Notes under the pieces: model-generated
The model's database searches: none
What the model was told of the DNA's origin: nothing
The model's input: the letters and a program-made list of their open reading frames with translations, nothing else
Made by a program: the position numbers and the translations under genes
Source: an uncultured Oscillospiraceae bacterium
GTDB taxonomy: Bacteria; Bacillota; Clostridia; Oscillospirales; Ruminococcaceae
Direction: 5' to 3'
Assembly (NCBI GenBank): GCA_910579175.1
Contig: CAJTTB010000001.1
Location: 83,554 to 147,553 of the forward strand
Length of the DNA stretch: 64,000 nt
Part shown: piece by piece, positions 1-9,544 of the stretch
Layout of the letters: each line of letters opens with the position of its first letter
How positions within the stretch are numbered: position 1 is the first letter of the stretch

Positions 1-200
1 TACGAGCCGCTGACGTCAGTTAGGCGTATCAGCGAGTAACAAAAAATATACCTTACTTCTCGTGCCCGCAGGCACCTTTCAAATCAGTACTATTTTTTAT
101 TACGAGCCGCTGACGTCAGTTAGGCGTATCAGCGAGTAACAAAAAATATACCTTACTTCTCGTGCCCGCAGGCACCTTCTAAATTAATACTATTTTTTAT
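1..200. repeat. Two tandem copies of a 100-bp repeat
   Basis: Positions 1-100 and 101-200 are copies with an exact 100-bp period. The first 78 bases are identical. All four differences fall at unit positions 79, 80, 85 and 87. Each unit contains the palindrome CTGACGTCAG (unit positions 10-19), a competing stem CGCTGA/TCAGCG (8-13 with 29-34) and a hairpin GTGCC-CGCA-GGCAC (62-75). There is no plausible ORF. The window starts exactly at a unit boundary, so the array probably continues upstream. The family is not recognised. Confidence 0.9.
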
Positions 201-220
201 TTATGATAAATTACAGTAAT

Positions 221-260
221 AAAGCCGATACCGTTTTAAAACAGTATCGGCTTTATTTTT
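221..260 (+). terminator. Long hairpin terminator
   Basis: Stem AAAGCCGATAC (221-231) pairs with GTATCGGCTTT (244-254). The inner self-complementary segment GTTTTAAAAC extends the stem. The U-rich tail is best on the plus strand, which suggests it ends a rightward transcript from the repeat region. It may also stop leftward typA transcription, which ends at 326. Confidence 0.75.
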
Positions 261-325
261 TAAATGAACTACATTTTGTATCACTTATCAAATGCTATTA
301 TGATAAGAATTTTATCCATCATTGA

Positions 326-2140
326 TTATTTTTTACGTTGTTTTGCCCTTAAATTATTATCTAAAATTGCTTTTCGTATTCTAATTGTTTGTGGTGTTAT
401 TTCTACTAATTCATCATCATTAATAAACTCTAACGCCTGTTCTAAGCTCATCACTTTTGGAGGAACCAGTCTTAAAGCATCATCAGAACCAGAAGCACGC
501 GTATTGGTCAATTGCTTCTTTTTGCAAACATTTACCACCAAGTCCTCCGCTTTTGGAGATTGTCCAATCACCATGCCTTCATAGACAGGAATGCCCGCGC
601 CAATAAATAGGGTTCCCCTCTCTTGGGCATTATATAGACCATAGGTCACGGATTCCCCTGTTTCAAAAGAAATCAAAGAACCTGTATTGCGTTTAGCAAT
701 TTCACCTTTATAGGGCTGATAACATTCAAACACAGAACTCATAATTCCTTCCCCTTTGGTATCGGTTAAAAACTCATTTTTATAACCAAATAATCCTCTA
801 GATGGCACTAAAAATTCAATTCTCATGCGATTGCCCTGTGGCTGCATATGTTGGAGTTCCCCTTTTCGATTTCCCATCTTCTCCATCACAGAACCCATAT
901 ATTCTTCTGGCACATCCACCACCAAACGTTCAATTGGTTCACATTTTTTCCCTTTGATTTCCCGATATAAAACACGTGGTGTACTTACTTGTAATTCATA
1001 TCCTTCTCTGCGCATTGTTTCAATTAAGATAGAAAGATGCATTTCTCCACGACCTGCTACCAAAAAGCTATCTGTATTTTCCGCTTCGGTTACACGTAAA
1101 GAAACATCCTTTAATAATTCACGTTGTAAACGCTCTCTAATCTGTCTGGAGGTCACAAATTTTCCCTCACGTCCTGCAAAAGGAGAATCATTTACAGAAA
1201 AAGTCATTTCAATTGTAGGCTGGCTGATGGCAGTAAACTCTAATGGTTCTACTGTTGTAACATCACATAAGGTGTCGCCAATAGTCAAATCCGCGATTCC
1301 AGAAATACAGACAATATCCCCCACCGTTGCACTATCGCAGGGAATACGCTTTAAGTTTTCAATCTGATATAAATTTACCACTTTGCCTTTATATCTTCTT
1401 TTGGGATTGTGATAGTCACATACCATTACTTCTTGATTTTGTTTTAGCACACCGCGATCAATTCTTCCAATTGCAATTCGACCCACATAATCGTTGTAGT
1501 CAATGGAAGACACCAGCATTTGAAAGGGCTCTTCTTGTTCACCCTTTGGAGCTGGGATATGTTGCAAAATCGTATCAAACAATGGCACCAAATCTGTTCC
1601 TGGTTCCATATAATTTAGAGTTGCTGTTCCCTCACGACCAGAACAATAAATCACTGGACTATCTAATTGTTCATCCGTTGCATCCAGATCCATCAATAGC
1701 TCCAATACTTCATCTTCAATTTCGGACAAACGCGCGTCAGGACGATCCATTTTATTTACTACTACAATGATTTTATGTCCCAATTCCAAGGCTTTTTGCA
1801 AAACAAAACGGGTCTGTGGCATTGTACCCTCAAAGCTGTCAACCAACAACAAAACACCGTCTACCATTTTTAATACACGTTCTACCTCACCTGCAAAATC
1901 GGCGTGACCAGGAGTATCAATAATATTGATTTTTACCCCATTATAGTGGGCAGAAGTATTTTTTGCCAAAATCGTAATACCTCTTTCACGTTCCAAATCA
2001 TTGTTATCCATCACACGGTCTTGTATGATTTGATTATCACGAAATGCACCGCCTTGTTTTAACATCTCATCTACCAATGTTGTTTTTCCATGGTCAACAT
2101 GGGCAACAATTGCAATATTTCTTAAATCTTCTCTAATCAA
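326..2140 (-). CDS. typA: Ribosome-associated GTPase TypA/BipA
   Basis: TypA/BipA is a translational GTPase of the EF-G family. It binds the ribosome and supports assembly and stress or cold growth. At 604 aa it is full length. The P-loop AHVDHGKT lies at about residues 13-20, switch II DTPGHAD at 75-81 and NKMD at 129-132. EF-Tu domain 2, EF-G-like domains and the TypA-specific C-terminal region follow. The start codon is TTG at 2140. It is chosen because AGAGAGG lies 7 to 8 bases upstream and no in-frame ATG precedes the conserved REDLRN block. It appears to be transcribed alone. Confidence 0.97.
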   Translation of the reverse strand: MIREDLRNIAIVAHVDHGKTTLVDEMLKQGGAFRDNQIIQDRVMDNNDLERERGITILAKNTSAHYNGVKINIIDTPGHADFAGEVERVLKMVDGVLLLVDSFEGTMPQTRFVLQKALELGHKIIVVVNKMDRPDARLSEIEDEVLELLMDLDATDEQLDSPVIYCSGREGTATLNYMEPGTDLVPLFDTILQHIPAPKGEQEEPFQMLVSSIDYNDYVGRIAIGRIDRGVLKQNQEVMVCDYHNPKRRYKGKVVNLYQIENLKRIPCDSATVGDIVCISGIADLTIGDTLCDVTTVEPLEFTAISQPTIEMTFSVNDSPFAGREGKFVTSRQIRERLQRELLKDVSLRVTEAENTDSFLVAGRGEMHLSILIETMRREGYELQVSTPRVLYREIKGKKCEPIERLVVDVPEEYMGSVMEKMGNRKGELQHMQPQGNRMRIEFLVPSRGLFGYKNEFLTDTKGEGIMSSVFECYQPYKGEIAKRNTGSLISFETGESVTYGLYNAQERGTLFIGAGIPVYEGMVIGQSPKAEDLVVNVCKKKQLTNTRASGSDDALRLVPPKVMSLEQALEFINDDELVEITPQTIRIRKAILDNNLRAKQRKK

Positions 2141-2188
2141 TCGTTTTACCTCTCTTTAATATCCTAATAACCTATTTTTACAAATGTT

Positions 2189-2217
2189 ATTATATCCCAC
2201 ATTTTTTTGTTTTTCTA
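2189..2217 (-). promoter_or_regulatory. Predicted typA promoter
   Basis: On the minus strand a perfect TATAAT (2194-2189) follows TAGAAA (2217-2212, 4 of 6 matches to TTGACA) with a 17-base spacer. It lies about 50 bases before the typA start. The rest of the 2141-2456 gap is AT-rich, with only the tex terminator recognisable. Confidence 0.45.
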
Positions 2218-2410
2218 CTTTTTTAACAAGTCGCTTAAAAGATTTGTAACAATGTATACAAATATATCCCAAATAAAAACAACATTTAGTCATATTAAAG
2301 AAATCATCATTCGATGTTTTTATTCTTTTGCAGATTTTTAGGTCTTGGATTGTTTTTATCTGGTGATATCAATCATCACAACATCTCATCTATTTATAAT
2401 AAACCAATTG

Positions 2411-2452
2411 ATGTAAAAAATAAAACGTTGGGAAAGGCATTCCCAACGTTTT
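2411..2452 (-). terminator. Terminator after tex
   Basis: A 13-bp stem AAAACGTTGGGAA (2422-2434) pairs with TTCCCAACGTTTT (2440-2452). On the minus strand it is followed by ATTTTTTACAT. It begins 5 bases after the tex stop codon. Confidence 0.9.
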
Positions 2453-2456
2453 ATCA

Positions 2457-4601
2457 CTATTTTTCAGGTGCTTTCATTGTCAAAGCAATTCTTTTTCTCG
2501 ATAAATCCACATCCAACACCCATACGGTTACAATGTCACCCACATTGACCACTTCTAAAGGATGTCGAATAAACTGTTTACAAATCTGTGAAATATGTAC
2601 CAATCCATCTTCATGTACACCAATGTCCACAAATGCACCAAAATCAATTACATTGCGAATTGTCCCTTGTAGTTGCATTCCCGGTTTTAAATCCTCTAAC
2701 TGTAAAACATCAGTTCTCAACAAGGGTTTAGGCAGCTCATCTCTAGGGTCTCTCCCAGGTTTTAATAACTCCTTTACAATATCCTGTAAGGTGGGAACGC
2801 CAATATTTAACTTTTCCGCCAATGATGTCATACCCAACTCGTCAATCTTCTGCTCGAGTTTTCCAATCTGTCCTGTTTTTACATCTTCTAAAGAATAGCC
2901 ACATTCTTTCAGCAGCAATTTTGTAGCTAAATAAGATTCTGGATGCACCCCAGTGTTATCCAGAATATTATCTGAATCGGACACTCTTAAAAATCCTGCG
3001 CACTGAGTAAATGCCTTTTTACCCAATTTATTGACTTGCAATAATTCCTTGCGATTTTGAAAAGCTCCATTTTCCTCCCGGTAACATACAATATTTTTGG
3101 CAACGGCTGTATTGATTCCCGCAATATAGGACAATAGTGATTGAGAGGCGGTATTCAAATCCACCCCCACACGATTAACGCAATCTTCCACCACGCCACC
3201 CAATGCTTCATCTAACTGATTTTTTGGCATATCATGTTGATATTGACCTACGCCAATGGCTTTTGGATCAATTTTCACCAATTCTGCCAATGGATCTTGC
3301 AATCTTCTCGCTATTGAGACCGCACTCCTTAAAGATACATCATAATCGGGGAATTCCTCTGCTGCCAATTTAGAAGCGGAGTAAACAGAAGCACCCGCTT
3401 CTGAAATAACCATATAGGAAACAGGGCTCTGAAGTTGCTTTAACAATTCTGCTATCAATATTTCACTTTCACGGGAAGCGGTTCCATTTCCAATGGCAAT
3501 GACGTTGACATGATTTCGTTCTATCAGTGTTTTTAACTGTTGTTTTGCCTTTTCGTCCTTTTGGTCAAAACGTGGATAAATAATGGCGGTATCCAATACT
3601 TTCCCAATACCGTCCACCACTGCAATTTTACAGCCATGGCGATATCCTGGGTCAAATCCCATTGTAACCGCATTTTTGACCGGAGGTTGCATCAGCAGTT
3701 TTTGGAGATTTGCTGAAAATACCCCAATTGCCTGTTTGCTTGCGCGCTCAGTCAACAAATTACGCACTTCTCTTTCCAAAGAAGGAAAAATCAAACGCTG
3801 ATAAGCGTCCTTTGCAATCTCTTGTATCATTTCAAACAGATCATGTTTTACCGAAACCAAACAACTTGCAATCTGAGCAATGCAGTAATTGATATCTACC
3901 TCAATGGAAACTTTTAAATATCCCTCGCGTTCTCCTCGATCGATTGCCAAAATACGATGTTCTGCTATTTTATGAACAGGTTCTTGATAACCATAATACA
4001 TCTGATAGACACTTTCTGTTTCCTCATTGGTTGCCTTTGTCTTTACAAGACCAGTGCGTATCAAATAAGCGCGCAATTTTTTTCTTAACTCTGGGTGATC
4101 TGACATCTTTTCCGCAATGATATCCATCGCTTCTCCTATGGCATCTTGTGCTGTTGGAACCTGCTCATTTAAGTAATTTTCCGCTTCTTGTTCTGGAGAA
4201 TTCACATGTTTTAGTTGTAAAAGCCACTCCGCCAATGGTTCTAAACCATGTTCTTTTGCCACAGATGCTCTAGTCTTTCTCTTTTGCTTATAAGGACGAT
4301 ATAAATCCTCTACTTCGGTCAATGTTTTTGCCTCTTCAATTGCCTGTTGTAGTTCTTGTGTCATCTTTTCCTGGGAAATAATACTATTGCTAACCTCTTC
4401 TTTTCTCTTTTCCAATCCCTTTAAATAATTCAAACGCTCATAGAGGGTTCTCAATACCTGGTCATCCATTGAACCAGTCACTTCTTTTCGATAACGAGCG
4501 ATAAATGGAATGGTATTTCCCTCTTCCAATAACTGAATGGTATTTTTTAATTGTGTCGGTTGTACCTGAAATTCCGCTTCTAATAATTTTAAAATATCCA
4601 T
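2457..4601 (-). CDS. tex: Tex-like S1 RNA-binding protein
   Basis: This is a Tex/YhgF family nucleic-acid-binding protein, a conserved cytoplasmic factor linked to transcription and RNA handling. At 714 aa it is the usual length. The N-terminal helical region contains NTIPFIARYRKEVTG, a family hallmark. A YqgF-like RNase H fold occupies the middle (TMGFDPGYRHGCKIAVVD and following), then helix-hairpin-helix segments (LSYIAGINTAVAKNIV). A C-terminal S1 domain covers about residues 640-710 (GMQLQGTIRNVIDFGAFVDIG). AAAGGAG lies 7 bases before the ATG. It is followed by its own terminator. Confidence 0.96.
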   Translation of the reverse strand: MDILKLLEAEFQVQPTQLKNTIQLLEEGNTIPFIARYRKEVTGSMDDQVLRTLYERLNYLKGLEKRKEEVSNSIISQEKMTQELQQAIEEAKTLTEVEDLYRPYKQKRKTRASVAKEHGLEPLAEWLLQLKHVNSPEQEAENYLNEQVPTAQDAIGEAMDIIAEKMSDHPELRKKLRAYLIRTGLVKTKATNEETESVYQMYYGYQEPVHKIAEHRILAIDRGEREGYLKVSIEVDINYCIAQIASCLVSVKHDLFEMIQEIAKDAYQRLIFPSLEREVRNLLTERASKQAIGVFSANLQKLLMQPPVKNAVTMGFDPGYRHGCKIAVVDGIGKVLDTAIIYPRFDQKDEKAKQQLKTLIERNHVNVIAIGNGTASRESEILIAELLKQLQSPVSYMVISEAGASVYSASKLAAEEFPDYDVSLRSAVSIARRLQDPLAELVKIDPKAIGVGQYQHDMPKNQLDEALGGVVEDCVNRVGVDLNTASQSLLSYIAGINTAVAKNIVCYREENGAFQNRKELLQVNKLGKKAFTQCAGFLRVSDSDNILDNTGVHPESYLATKLLLKECGYSLEDVKTGQIGKLEQKIDELGMTSLAEKLNIGVPTLQDIVKELLKPGRDPRDELPKPLLRTDVLQLEDLKPGMQLQGTIRNVIDFGAFVDIGVHEDGLVHISQICKQFIRHPLEVVNVGDIVTVWVLDVDLSRKRIALTMKAPEK

Positions 4602-4627
4602 TGTCTAACTCCTTTGTTCTTTTGCGT

Positions 4628-4657
4628 AAAAACAGGGGCTTTTATAGCCCCTGTTTT
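4628..4657 (-). terminator. Terminator of the Gld-like ABC operon
   Basis: AAAAACAGGGGC (4628-4639) pairs with GCCCCTGTTTT (4647-4657). The minus-strand tail is GTTTTTACG. It lies 6 bases after the DUF4340 stop codon. Confidence 0.9.
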
Positions 4658-4663
4658 CTATTA

Positions 4664-6154
4664 TTACCAATCGGTATCTACTGTTTCACCATTTAATAGA
4701 TGTTCCATTTCGGTTATCATCTTACTGATATAACCAGATCTTGCTTCAAAATTCGCCTGACCATTAACACTGACTCTCATTCTTCGAGAATCTATCTCAT
4801 AAAACTCCATTGTCTCTTGATCACCGTTTGAATAATATACCTCAATCTTAGCGGTTGGATCACCAGATACAGGCTCTGTATTGATTTTTTCAATCTGAGG
4901 ATAAAACATCAGCTGATAATATTTTTGGAAAGATGCCAAAGTGAGCTCCTGTCCGTTATAGGTCACAGATTTTATTTCCATCTTTGGCTCTTGTGAACTA
5001 TCTTCGTCCACTTCACCCAATTCACTAAACAAATCAAATTGATAAACCGTTCCATTTAAGGTCAATACAATTTTATCCAAATCTGCGATATAAGGCAAAA
5101 TTGCATTTTTACTAATAAAGTCATCTGCGGTTTTATCCAGTGTTGGAAAGAACGCTTTGTCTACTTGATATACCAATCCATTATCATTGCAAAGTACATA
5201 ATGAGAAGTCAGACTTTCTGTTACATTTCCCTCATCATCTATTTCCTGTGCAGGTTTTCCGACTGTCAATTGGAATGACTGATTGTCATAGGTCATTTCA
5301 ATCTTCAAATTGGGATTATCAAAACCATATTGAGAAGCCTTTGTCTCATCGTAAACATCGACTACCTGACTGGCATTCATACCAAACATAATCATAACAA
5401 GCTCTTCATCTACTTTGATATCTATTTCTGAAGAAACTGGTGATACCATTTCAAAGCTAGAAGAATACAATCTGTGTTCAGTAGAGCCAGAAAATTCCTT
5501 TAATTCAATGGTATCCATTTCAGGGCGCTCAAATTTCAGATAGGTCACCTTTGGTATTGCCTCTGTATCTTGTCTATCATAATCTGGTAATAACTGTTTG
5601 TCCAGATAGTATAAATTATTTCTGGTTAAAATTTTACCATTGTTAGAACTGATGGTATATAATGCCTCATCGCCTTCTAACATCACATAATAACCATCAT
5701 AATTGCTTGCTGCCACTTCATTTCCCAAATATAATTGATAACTTTTATCTCCAAATGTTATCACTGCATTTGCCACTGGTGTTTCCAAACCATACTCTGC
5801 TTTATTTTCTACTGTATCCAATACTTTTTTCGTGGCAGATAAGTTGCTCAAAGAGCTCACCGCAGAAGCATAAGCAGCACTATTTTGTTTAAATTGTGCA
5901 AGTTCTGTATCGGTATACTCATTTTCTCCAGAAGGTGTAATGGTATAAGTTCCCTGCTCATTGGTCACCTGTAAAGAAGTAAAGTTATCCACATTATCTT
6001 CTATCAAAGGATAAGTCTCTGCCACTGAGGTAGAACTCATAGAAGAAGGGTCTGTATCATCTTTTTTCTGGGTAAAGAGCAGCACCAACATCAACCCAAC
6101 CAGTATAACCACTGCTACAAGACCCAATAGAATTGTTCTTTTTTGTTTGCTCAT
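4664..6154 (-). CDS. DUF4340 membrane-anchored protein
   Basis: This is a 496-aa protein with one N-terminal membrane segment (about residues 7-28), then a long extracytoplasmic region of repeated beta-rich modules. One example is the segment containing YGLETPVANAVITFGDKSYQLYLG. This is the pattern of DUF4340 proteins, which co-occur with GldFG-type ABC transporters. It is the last gene of a four-gene leftward operon, 2 bp after the GldG-like gene. AGGAGG lies 11 bases upstream of the ATG. Its biochemical role is unknown. By context it is probably an accessory surface component of the transporter. Confidence 0.85.
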   Translation of the reverse strand: MSKQKRTILLGLVAVVILVGLMLVLLFTQKKDDTDPSSMSSTSVAETYPLIEDNVDNFTSLQVTNEQGTYTITPSGENEYTDTELAQFKQNSAAYASAVSSLSNLSATKKVLDTVENKAEYGLETPVANAVITFGDKSYQLYLGNEVAASNYDGYYVMLEGDEALYTISSNNGKILTRNNLYYLDKQLLPDYDRQDTEAIPKVTYLKFERPEMDTIELKEFSGSTEHRLYSSSFEMVSPVSSEIDIKVDEELVMIMFGMNASQVVDVYDETKASQYGFDNPNLKIEMTYDNQSFQLTVGKPAQEIDDEGNVTESLTSHYVLCNDNGLVYQVDKAFFPTLDKTADDFISKNAILPYIADLDKIVLTLNGTVYQFDLFSELGEVDEDSSQEPKMEIKSVTYNGQELTLASFQKYYQLMFYPQIEKINTEPVSGDPTAKIEVYYSNGDQETMEFYEIDSRRMRVSVNGQANFEARSGYISKMITEMEHLLNGETVDTDW

Positions 6155-6156
6155 CG

Positions 6157-7626
6157 TTATTTATTCCTCCTGCGAATCCAAACAAATACGCCAACAACCA
6201 CCAAAATAATTGGAACTACAATGATAAAGAGAACAAAAATCATCTGATATTGTTGTTGTGTCACAGTTAAAGCGGTCGCATCAAAGCTAACAGAAGAAAT
6301 ATTGATATCATTTTCCTTTCCTGCCAACTGATTTACCAAATTAACTGTATACTCATTATTATTATATCTTGCATCGGACAAGATGTATTCGCTAAAGGAC
6401 TGTATACTTCCAAATACCAATACATTGGAAATCAATGGGGTGGCACCATCATATTTGATTCTTTGACCCAGTGCAGCCACTCCATATGATTGTTGCTCTG
6501 CCTTGTCAAAATCAAAGTCCGCCAGAGCCTCTTCGGTCAATGGAACTGCAACTGTTGTATTAGAGCTCCGCAATAAAAGTTCTGCACTGCGGTTTCCTTC
6601 CTCTGTAAACAACAGAGAAACTGGACGGCTATCATATGCAATAAACGGCAGAGAACTATCACGCAAATCGCTCACATAATCTTGATTGACATAAGTTGCT
6701 CCAAACACAGCTCCAGTACGGTCATAAGAATTTTGTGCACTAGATTCTACCAGACGGCTGTTTTGTATTGAAATTCCCCATTCTGCCAAAAAGGACTCCA
6801 ATTTGGGAAGTTCTGGCTGTTGTGGAGCTGCCAAATAAACAAGTGTCTTTCCAAAAGTACTATTATTGTCTAAAAATGTATCCAATTTTTGCAACTCATC
6901 ATCTGTATAGTCAATGGTTGGACAGTAAATCACTGCAACATCTGCTTCTGGATCGATTTCTTCGGTTGATAAATTTTGTTGTATGATTTCAAAGTTATTA
7001 TCTTTGAGCAGAGAATTAAAACCAGAAGAAGCCACTTCACTAAATCCAGTCAGAATAGAAACTTTAGACACCTTGTCATTGGTTACATACATCAATGCAC
7101 TTGTCATCACCTGTTCTGCTTGAGAGCGAATGGATTGTTGATTGGTTTGAGAATTTGTCTGCACATCAATAAAGTCGTTGACGGATACCACTTTGGTACG
7201 TTTGTCCGTCTTTACAATGACACTGTAATCTGTTACACCATAACTTGCATATTCTTGTGCAACAGATGGTTGTTTGACCAAATCCACATATTCTACCTGA
7301 ATATTAGAATTTTGTTTTGTATAGCCCTCGATAATTTCAATTGCCTGTTTGCCAAACGGTTGCCCGCTTGATACAGAATCCTCTAAATCTGTTCTGCTCT
7401 TACATACAATAATTTCTACAGAGGTATCCAATTTTTTTGCAAAGTCAATGGATTCTTCGGTCAATTGATATATTTTATTGTCGGTCAAGTCCACCTTGAC
7501 TGGAAAACGATTTAACAACAAGGTTGCAATGATATTTACAACCACAACACCCACAACAAACAAAACTGTCACAAGCGTTGCCATAGAACCGTATTTAAAA
7601 CGACGGTTATTCCAAAATTTCTTCAT
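6157..7626 (-). CDS. GldG-like ABC transporter auxiliary protein
   Basis: This 489-aa protein has an N-terminal membrane helix (about 17-38), a large extracytoplasmic domain and a C-terminal helix ending in WIRRRNK. LTDNKIYQLTEESIDFAKKL near the N-terminus is typical of GldG/ABC_transp_aux proteins. In gliding Bacteroidetes, GldG works with GldF and GldA. In Firmicutes the substrate is not known. It lies between the permease (13-bp gap) and the DUF4340 gene (2-bp gap), so all four products probably form one complex. AAGGAG precedes the ATG by 9 bases. Confidence 0.87.
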   Translation of the reverse strand: MKKFWNNRRFKYGSMATLVTVLFVVGVVVVNIIATLLLNRFPVKVDLTDNKIYQLTEESIDFAKKLDTSVEIIVCKSRTDLEDSVSSGQPFGKQAIEIIEGYTKQNSNIQVEYVDLVKQPSVAQEYASYGVTDYSVIVKTDKRTKVVSVNDFIDVQTNSQTNQQSIRSQAEQVMTSALMYVTNDKVSKVSILTGFSEVASSGFNSLLKDNNFEIIQQNLSTEEIDPEADVAVIYCPTIDYTDDELQKLDTFLDNNSTFGKTLVYLAAPQQPELPKLESFLAEWGISIQNSRLVESSAQNSYDRTGAVFGATYVNQDYVSDLRDSSLPFIAYDSRPVSLLFTEEGNRSAELLLRSSNTTVAVPLTEEALADFDFDKAEQQSYGVAALGQRIKYDGATPLISNVLVFGSIQSFSEYILSDARYNNNEYTVNLVNQLAGKENDINISSVSFDATALTVTQQQYQMIFVLFIIVVPIILVVVGVFVWIRRRNK

Positions 7627-7639
7627 TTAACGGTACTCC

Positions 7640-8347
7640 TTAACTCCAACGTTTCTTTTCTAAAATACGGACAGATAAAAAGTTAAATATTACAATCACA
7701 CTCACAAAGAACAAGATATTGGTAAAATCCAAAATACCTGATGTAAAATCATTATAGCGTGTTGTAAATGAAATCTTTTCAAAAACAGTTCTTAACCAAG
7801 AAAGTGCTTCTGGTAATAGGGTTGCAATTCCATCCAACATAAAGATAAAAAACATCGCGCCCAATCCGCCGATTGCCGCCACCATCTGACTTTCTGTTGT
7901 GGAAGAAACAAATAACCCAATGGAAATCAAAGCAGATCCCAATAAGATAATACCAATCAAATTGCCAAAAAAGATGTTCCAAATTGGTTCAGACATTGCG
8001 GATAAAATCACAAAATAAATAACCGTAATGGTAATTGCTACACCAAATAAAGCCAATGCTGCCAGAAATTTACCCCAAACAATTCCACTGAGTGAAACAG
8101 GAGCAGTCAACAATGCTTGGTCGGTCTTTAAACGCTTATCTTCACTCATCAATCTCATTGTCAAGATGGGAATCGCAAACATCAAAATACTAAACAGAGA
8201 AGAAAATACATAGTTGATTTGATTGACTTGGCTCCCCACTACAGAAGTAAAAAATTGTCCGCTAAAATAAAAGAATATTGCCAAGAAAATATATCCCAAA
8301 GGCGATTTAAAATAGGCATTTAATTCTCTGCGAAATATTGCTTGCAT
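7640..8347 (-). CDS. ABC-2 type permease, GldF-like
   Basis: This 235-aa integral membrane protein has about six hydrophobic helices. It begins MQAIFRRELNAYFKSPLGY, the usual N-terminal segment of ABC-2 permeases of the GldF/NosY type. Its ATG overlaps the stop codon of the ATPase gene (TAATG). Its ribosome site GGAGGTGA lies inside the ATPase 3' end, so translation is coupled. It is the transmembrane subunit partnered by the ATPase and the GldG-like protein. Confidence 0.9.
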   Translation of the reverse strand: MQAIFRRELNAYFKSPLGYIFLAIFFYFSGQFFTSVVGSQVNQINYVFSSLFSILMFAIPILTMRLMSEDKRLKTDQALLTAPVSLSGIVWGKFLAALALFGVAITITVIYFVILSAMSEPIWNIFFGNLIGIILLGSALISIGLFVSSTTESQMVAAIGGLGAMFFIFMLDGIATLLPEALSWLRTVFEKISFTTRYNDFTSGILDFTNILFFVSVIVIFNFLSVRILEKKRWS

Positions 8348-9312
8348 TATTCTTCACCTCCATTTTCCTGATATGTGTTATCATTTGTCAAGCGCAAGAA
8401 GATATCTTCCAATGTCAATTCGCTGCTTCTCAATCCCATAATTGGCCAGTTTCTAGAGCTCATTCGTTTAAATAACTCTCTGCGAATATCAAATCCTTCA
8501 TTCGCTTCCACCAGATATTCAAATACACCTGCTTCTTTTTCGCCCAAAGCCTGCACTGACTTCATTTCAGGGATTGCTTTTAACACCTTTTCCACTTCCT
8601 GCTCAGGACCATCTACACGCAATGTATAGCGAATATCCTCTGAAAGTTTATTGGACAAATTTGTTTCTGTATCATCTGCGACCAATTTGCCCTTGCTTAT
8701 CACAATCACTCTGTCACACACAGCCTGAATTTCTGGCAATATATGAGAAGAAAGAATGACGGTATGACTTTGACTTAAATTTTTAATCAAGCTGCGAATT
8801 TCAATAATCTGTTTTGGGTCCAAACCAACAGTTGGTTCATCCAAAATCAAGACTTCTGGATTTCCCAAAAGCGCTTGTGCAATTCCAACACGTTGTCTAT
8901 AACCTTTTGACAGATTGCGTATCATACGTTTTCTGACATCTGCAATCTTTACCAGATTACAAATAGAAGTAATATGATCTTTTTTACTAGCTCCTACTTT
9001 GACTTTTTTTAAATCATACATAAAATCCAAATATTCATCCACTGTCATATCAATATACAGTGGCGGTTGTTCTGGAAGATAACCAATTTTTTTCTTTGCC
9101 TCGGTTGGATTTTCCAAAATATCATAACCGTCAATTATTGCTTGTCCCTCTGTTGCAGACAAATATCCTGTAAGTATATTCATTGTCGTGGATTTACCTG
9201 CACCATTTGGACCTAAAAAACCTAAAATTTCACCTTTGTTTACAGTAAAGGAAACATTATCTACAGCAAGTTTGTTCCCATACCGCTTTGTGAGGTTTTT
9301 TATTTCAATCAT
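8347..9312 (-). CDS. ABC transporter ATPase, GldA-like
   Basis: This 321-aa ATP-binding subunit has Walker A GPNGAGKST at about residues 34-42, the signature LSKGYRQRVGIAQ, Walker B VLILDEPTVGLDP, and the H-loop in ILSSHILPE. The C-terminal about 90 residues form the extension seen in ATPases paired with ABC-2 permeases. An ATG at 9327 is in frame, but its sequence is the GGAGGG ribosome site for the ATG at 9312, so 9312 is the start. It is the first gene of the operon. Confidence 0.95.
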   Translation of the reverse strand: MIEIKNLTKRYGNKLAVDNVSFTVNKGEILGFLGPNGAGKSTTMNILTGYLSATEGQAIIDGYDILENPTEAKKKIGYLPEQPPLYIDMTVDEYLDFMYDLKKVKVGASKKDHITSICNLVKIADVRKRMIRNLSKGYRQRVGIAQALLGNPEVLILDEPTVGLDPKQIIEIRSLIKNLSQSHTVILSSHILPEIQAVCDRVIVISKGKLVADDTETNLSNKLSEDIRYTLRVDGPEQEVEKVLKAIPEMKSVQALGEKEAGVFEYLVEANEGFDIRRELFKRMSSRNWPIMGLRSSELTLEDIFLRLTNDNTYQENGGEE

Positions 9313-9513
9313 TCGATAGCCCTCCATTATTTCATATGCTTTTTAAAAAATACAATTAATATATTAACACACTTTCGAAATATTTGCCACATGAAATTGT
9401 AAAATGATGTGAAATATCTGTGTAATTATTCTGCGCGCAACGCTTTCATTTATAAAATATCTATATTTTCAACACATTTATTTCAAATATTTCAATTTTT
9501 TACCATAAGAAAA
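9313..9513. other. Gap upstream of the ABC operon
   Basis: This AT-rich stretch has no ORF of its own and should hold the leftward promoter of the Gld-like operon. A TGAAAGCGTT core on the minus strand near 9439-9448 resembles half of a CcpA cre site, but the other half does not fit. Nothing firmer is visible. Confidence 0.4.
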
Positions 9514-9534
9514 GGTGTTGTAACTTACAACACC
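9514..9534 (-). terminator. Terminator after galM
   Basis: A perfect 10-bp stem GGTGTTGTAA / TTACAACACC has a one-base centre at 9524. On the minus strand it is followed by TTTTCTTATG. It lies about 10 bases after the galM stop codon. Confidence 0.75.
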
Positions 9535-9544
9535 CAATCGCCTT

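Noticed and set aside
1..200. CRISPR array at the window start
   Set aside because: The identical part is 78 bp and the joint is only 22 bp and nearly the same in both copies. No cas genes are present.
2314..2898. 194-codon rightward open frame
   Set aside because: Mostly antisense to the tex 3' end and its terminator, with no ribosome site or family pattern.
9439..9448. Possible CcpA cre site before the ABC operon
   Set aside because: Only the left half matches the consensus. The right half has three mismatches.
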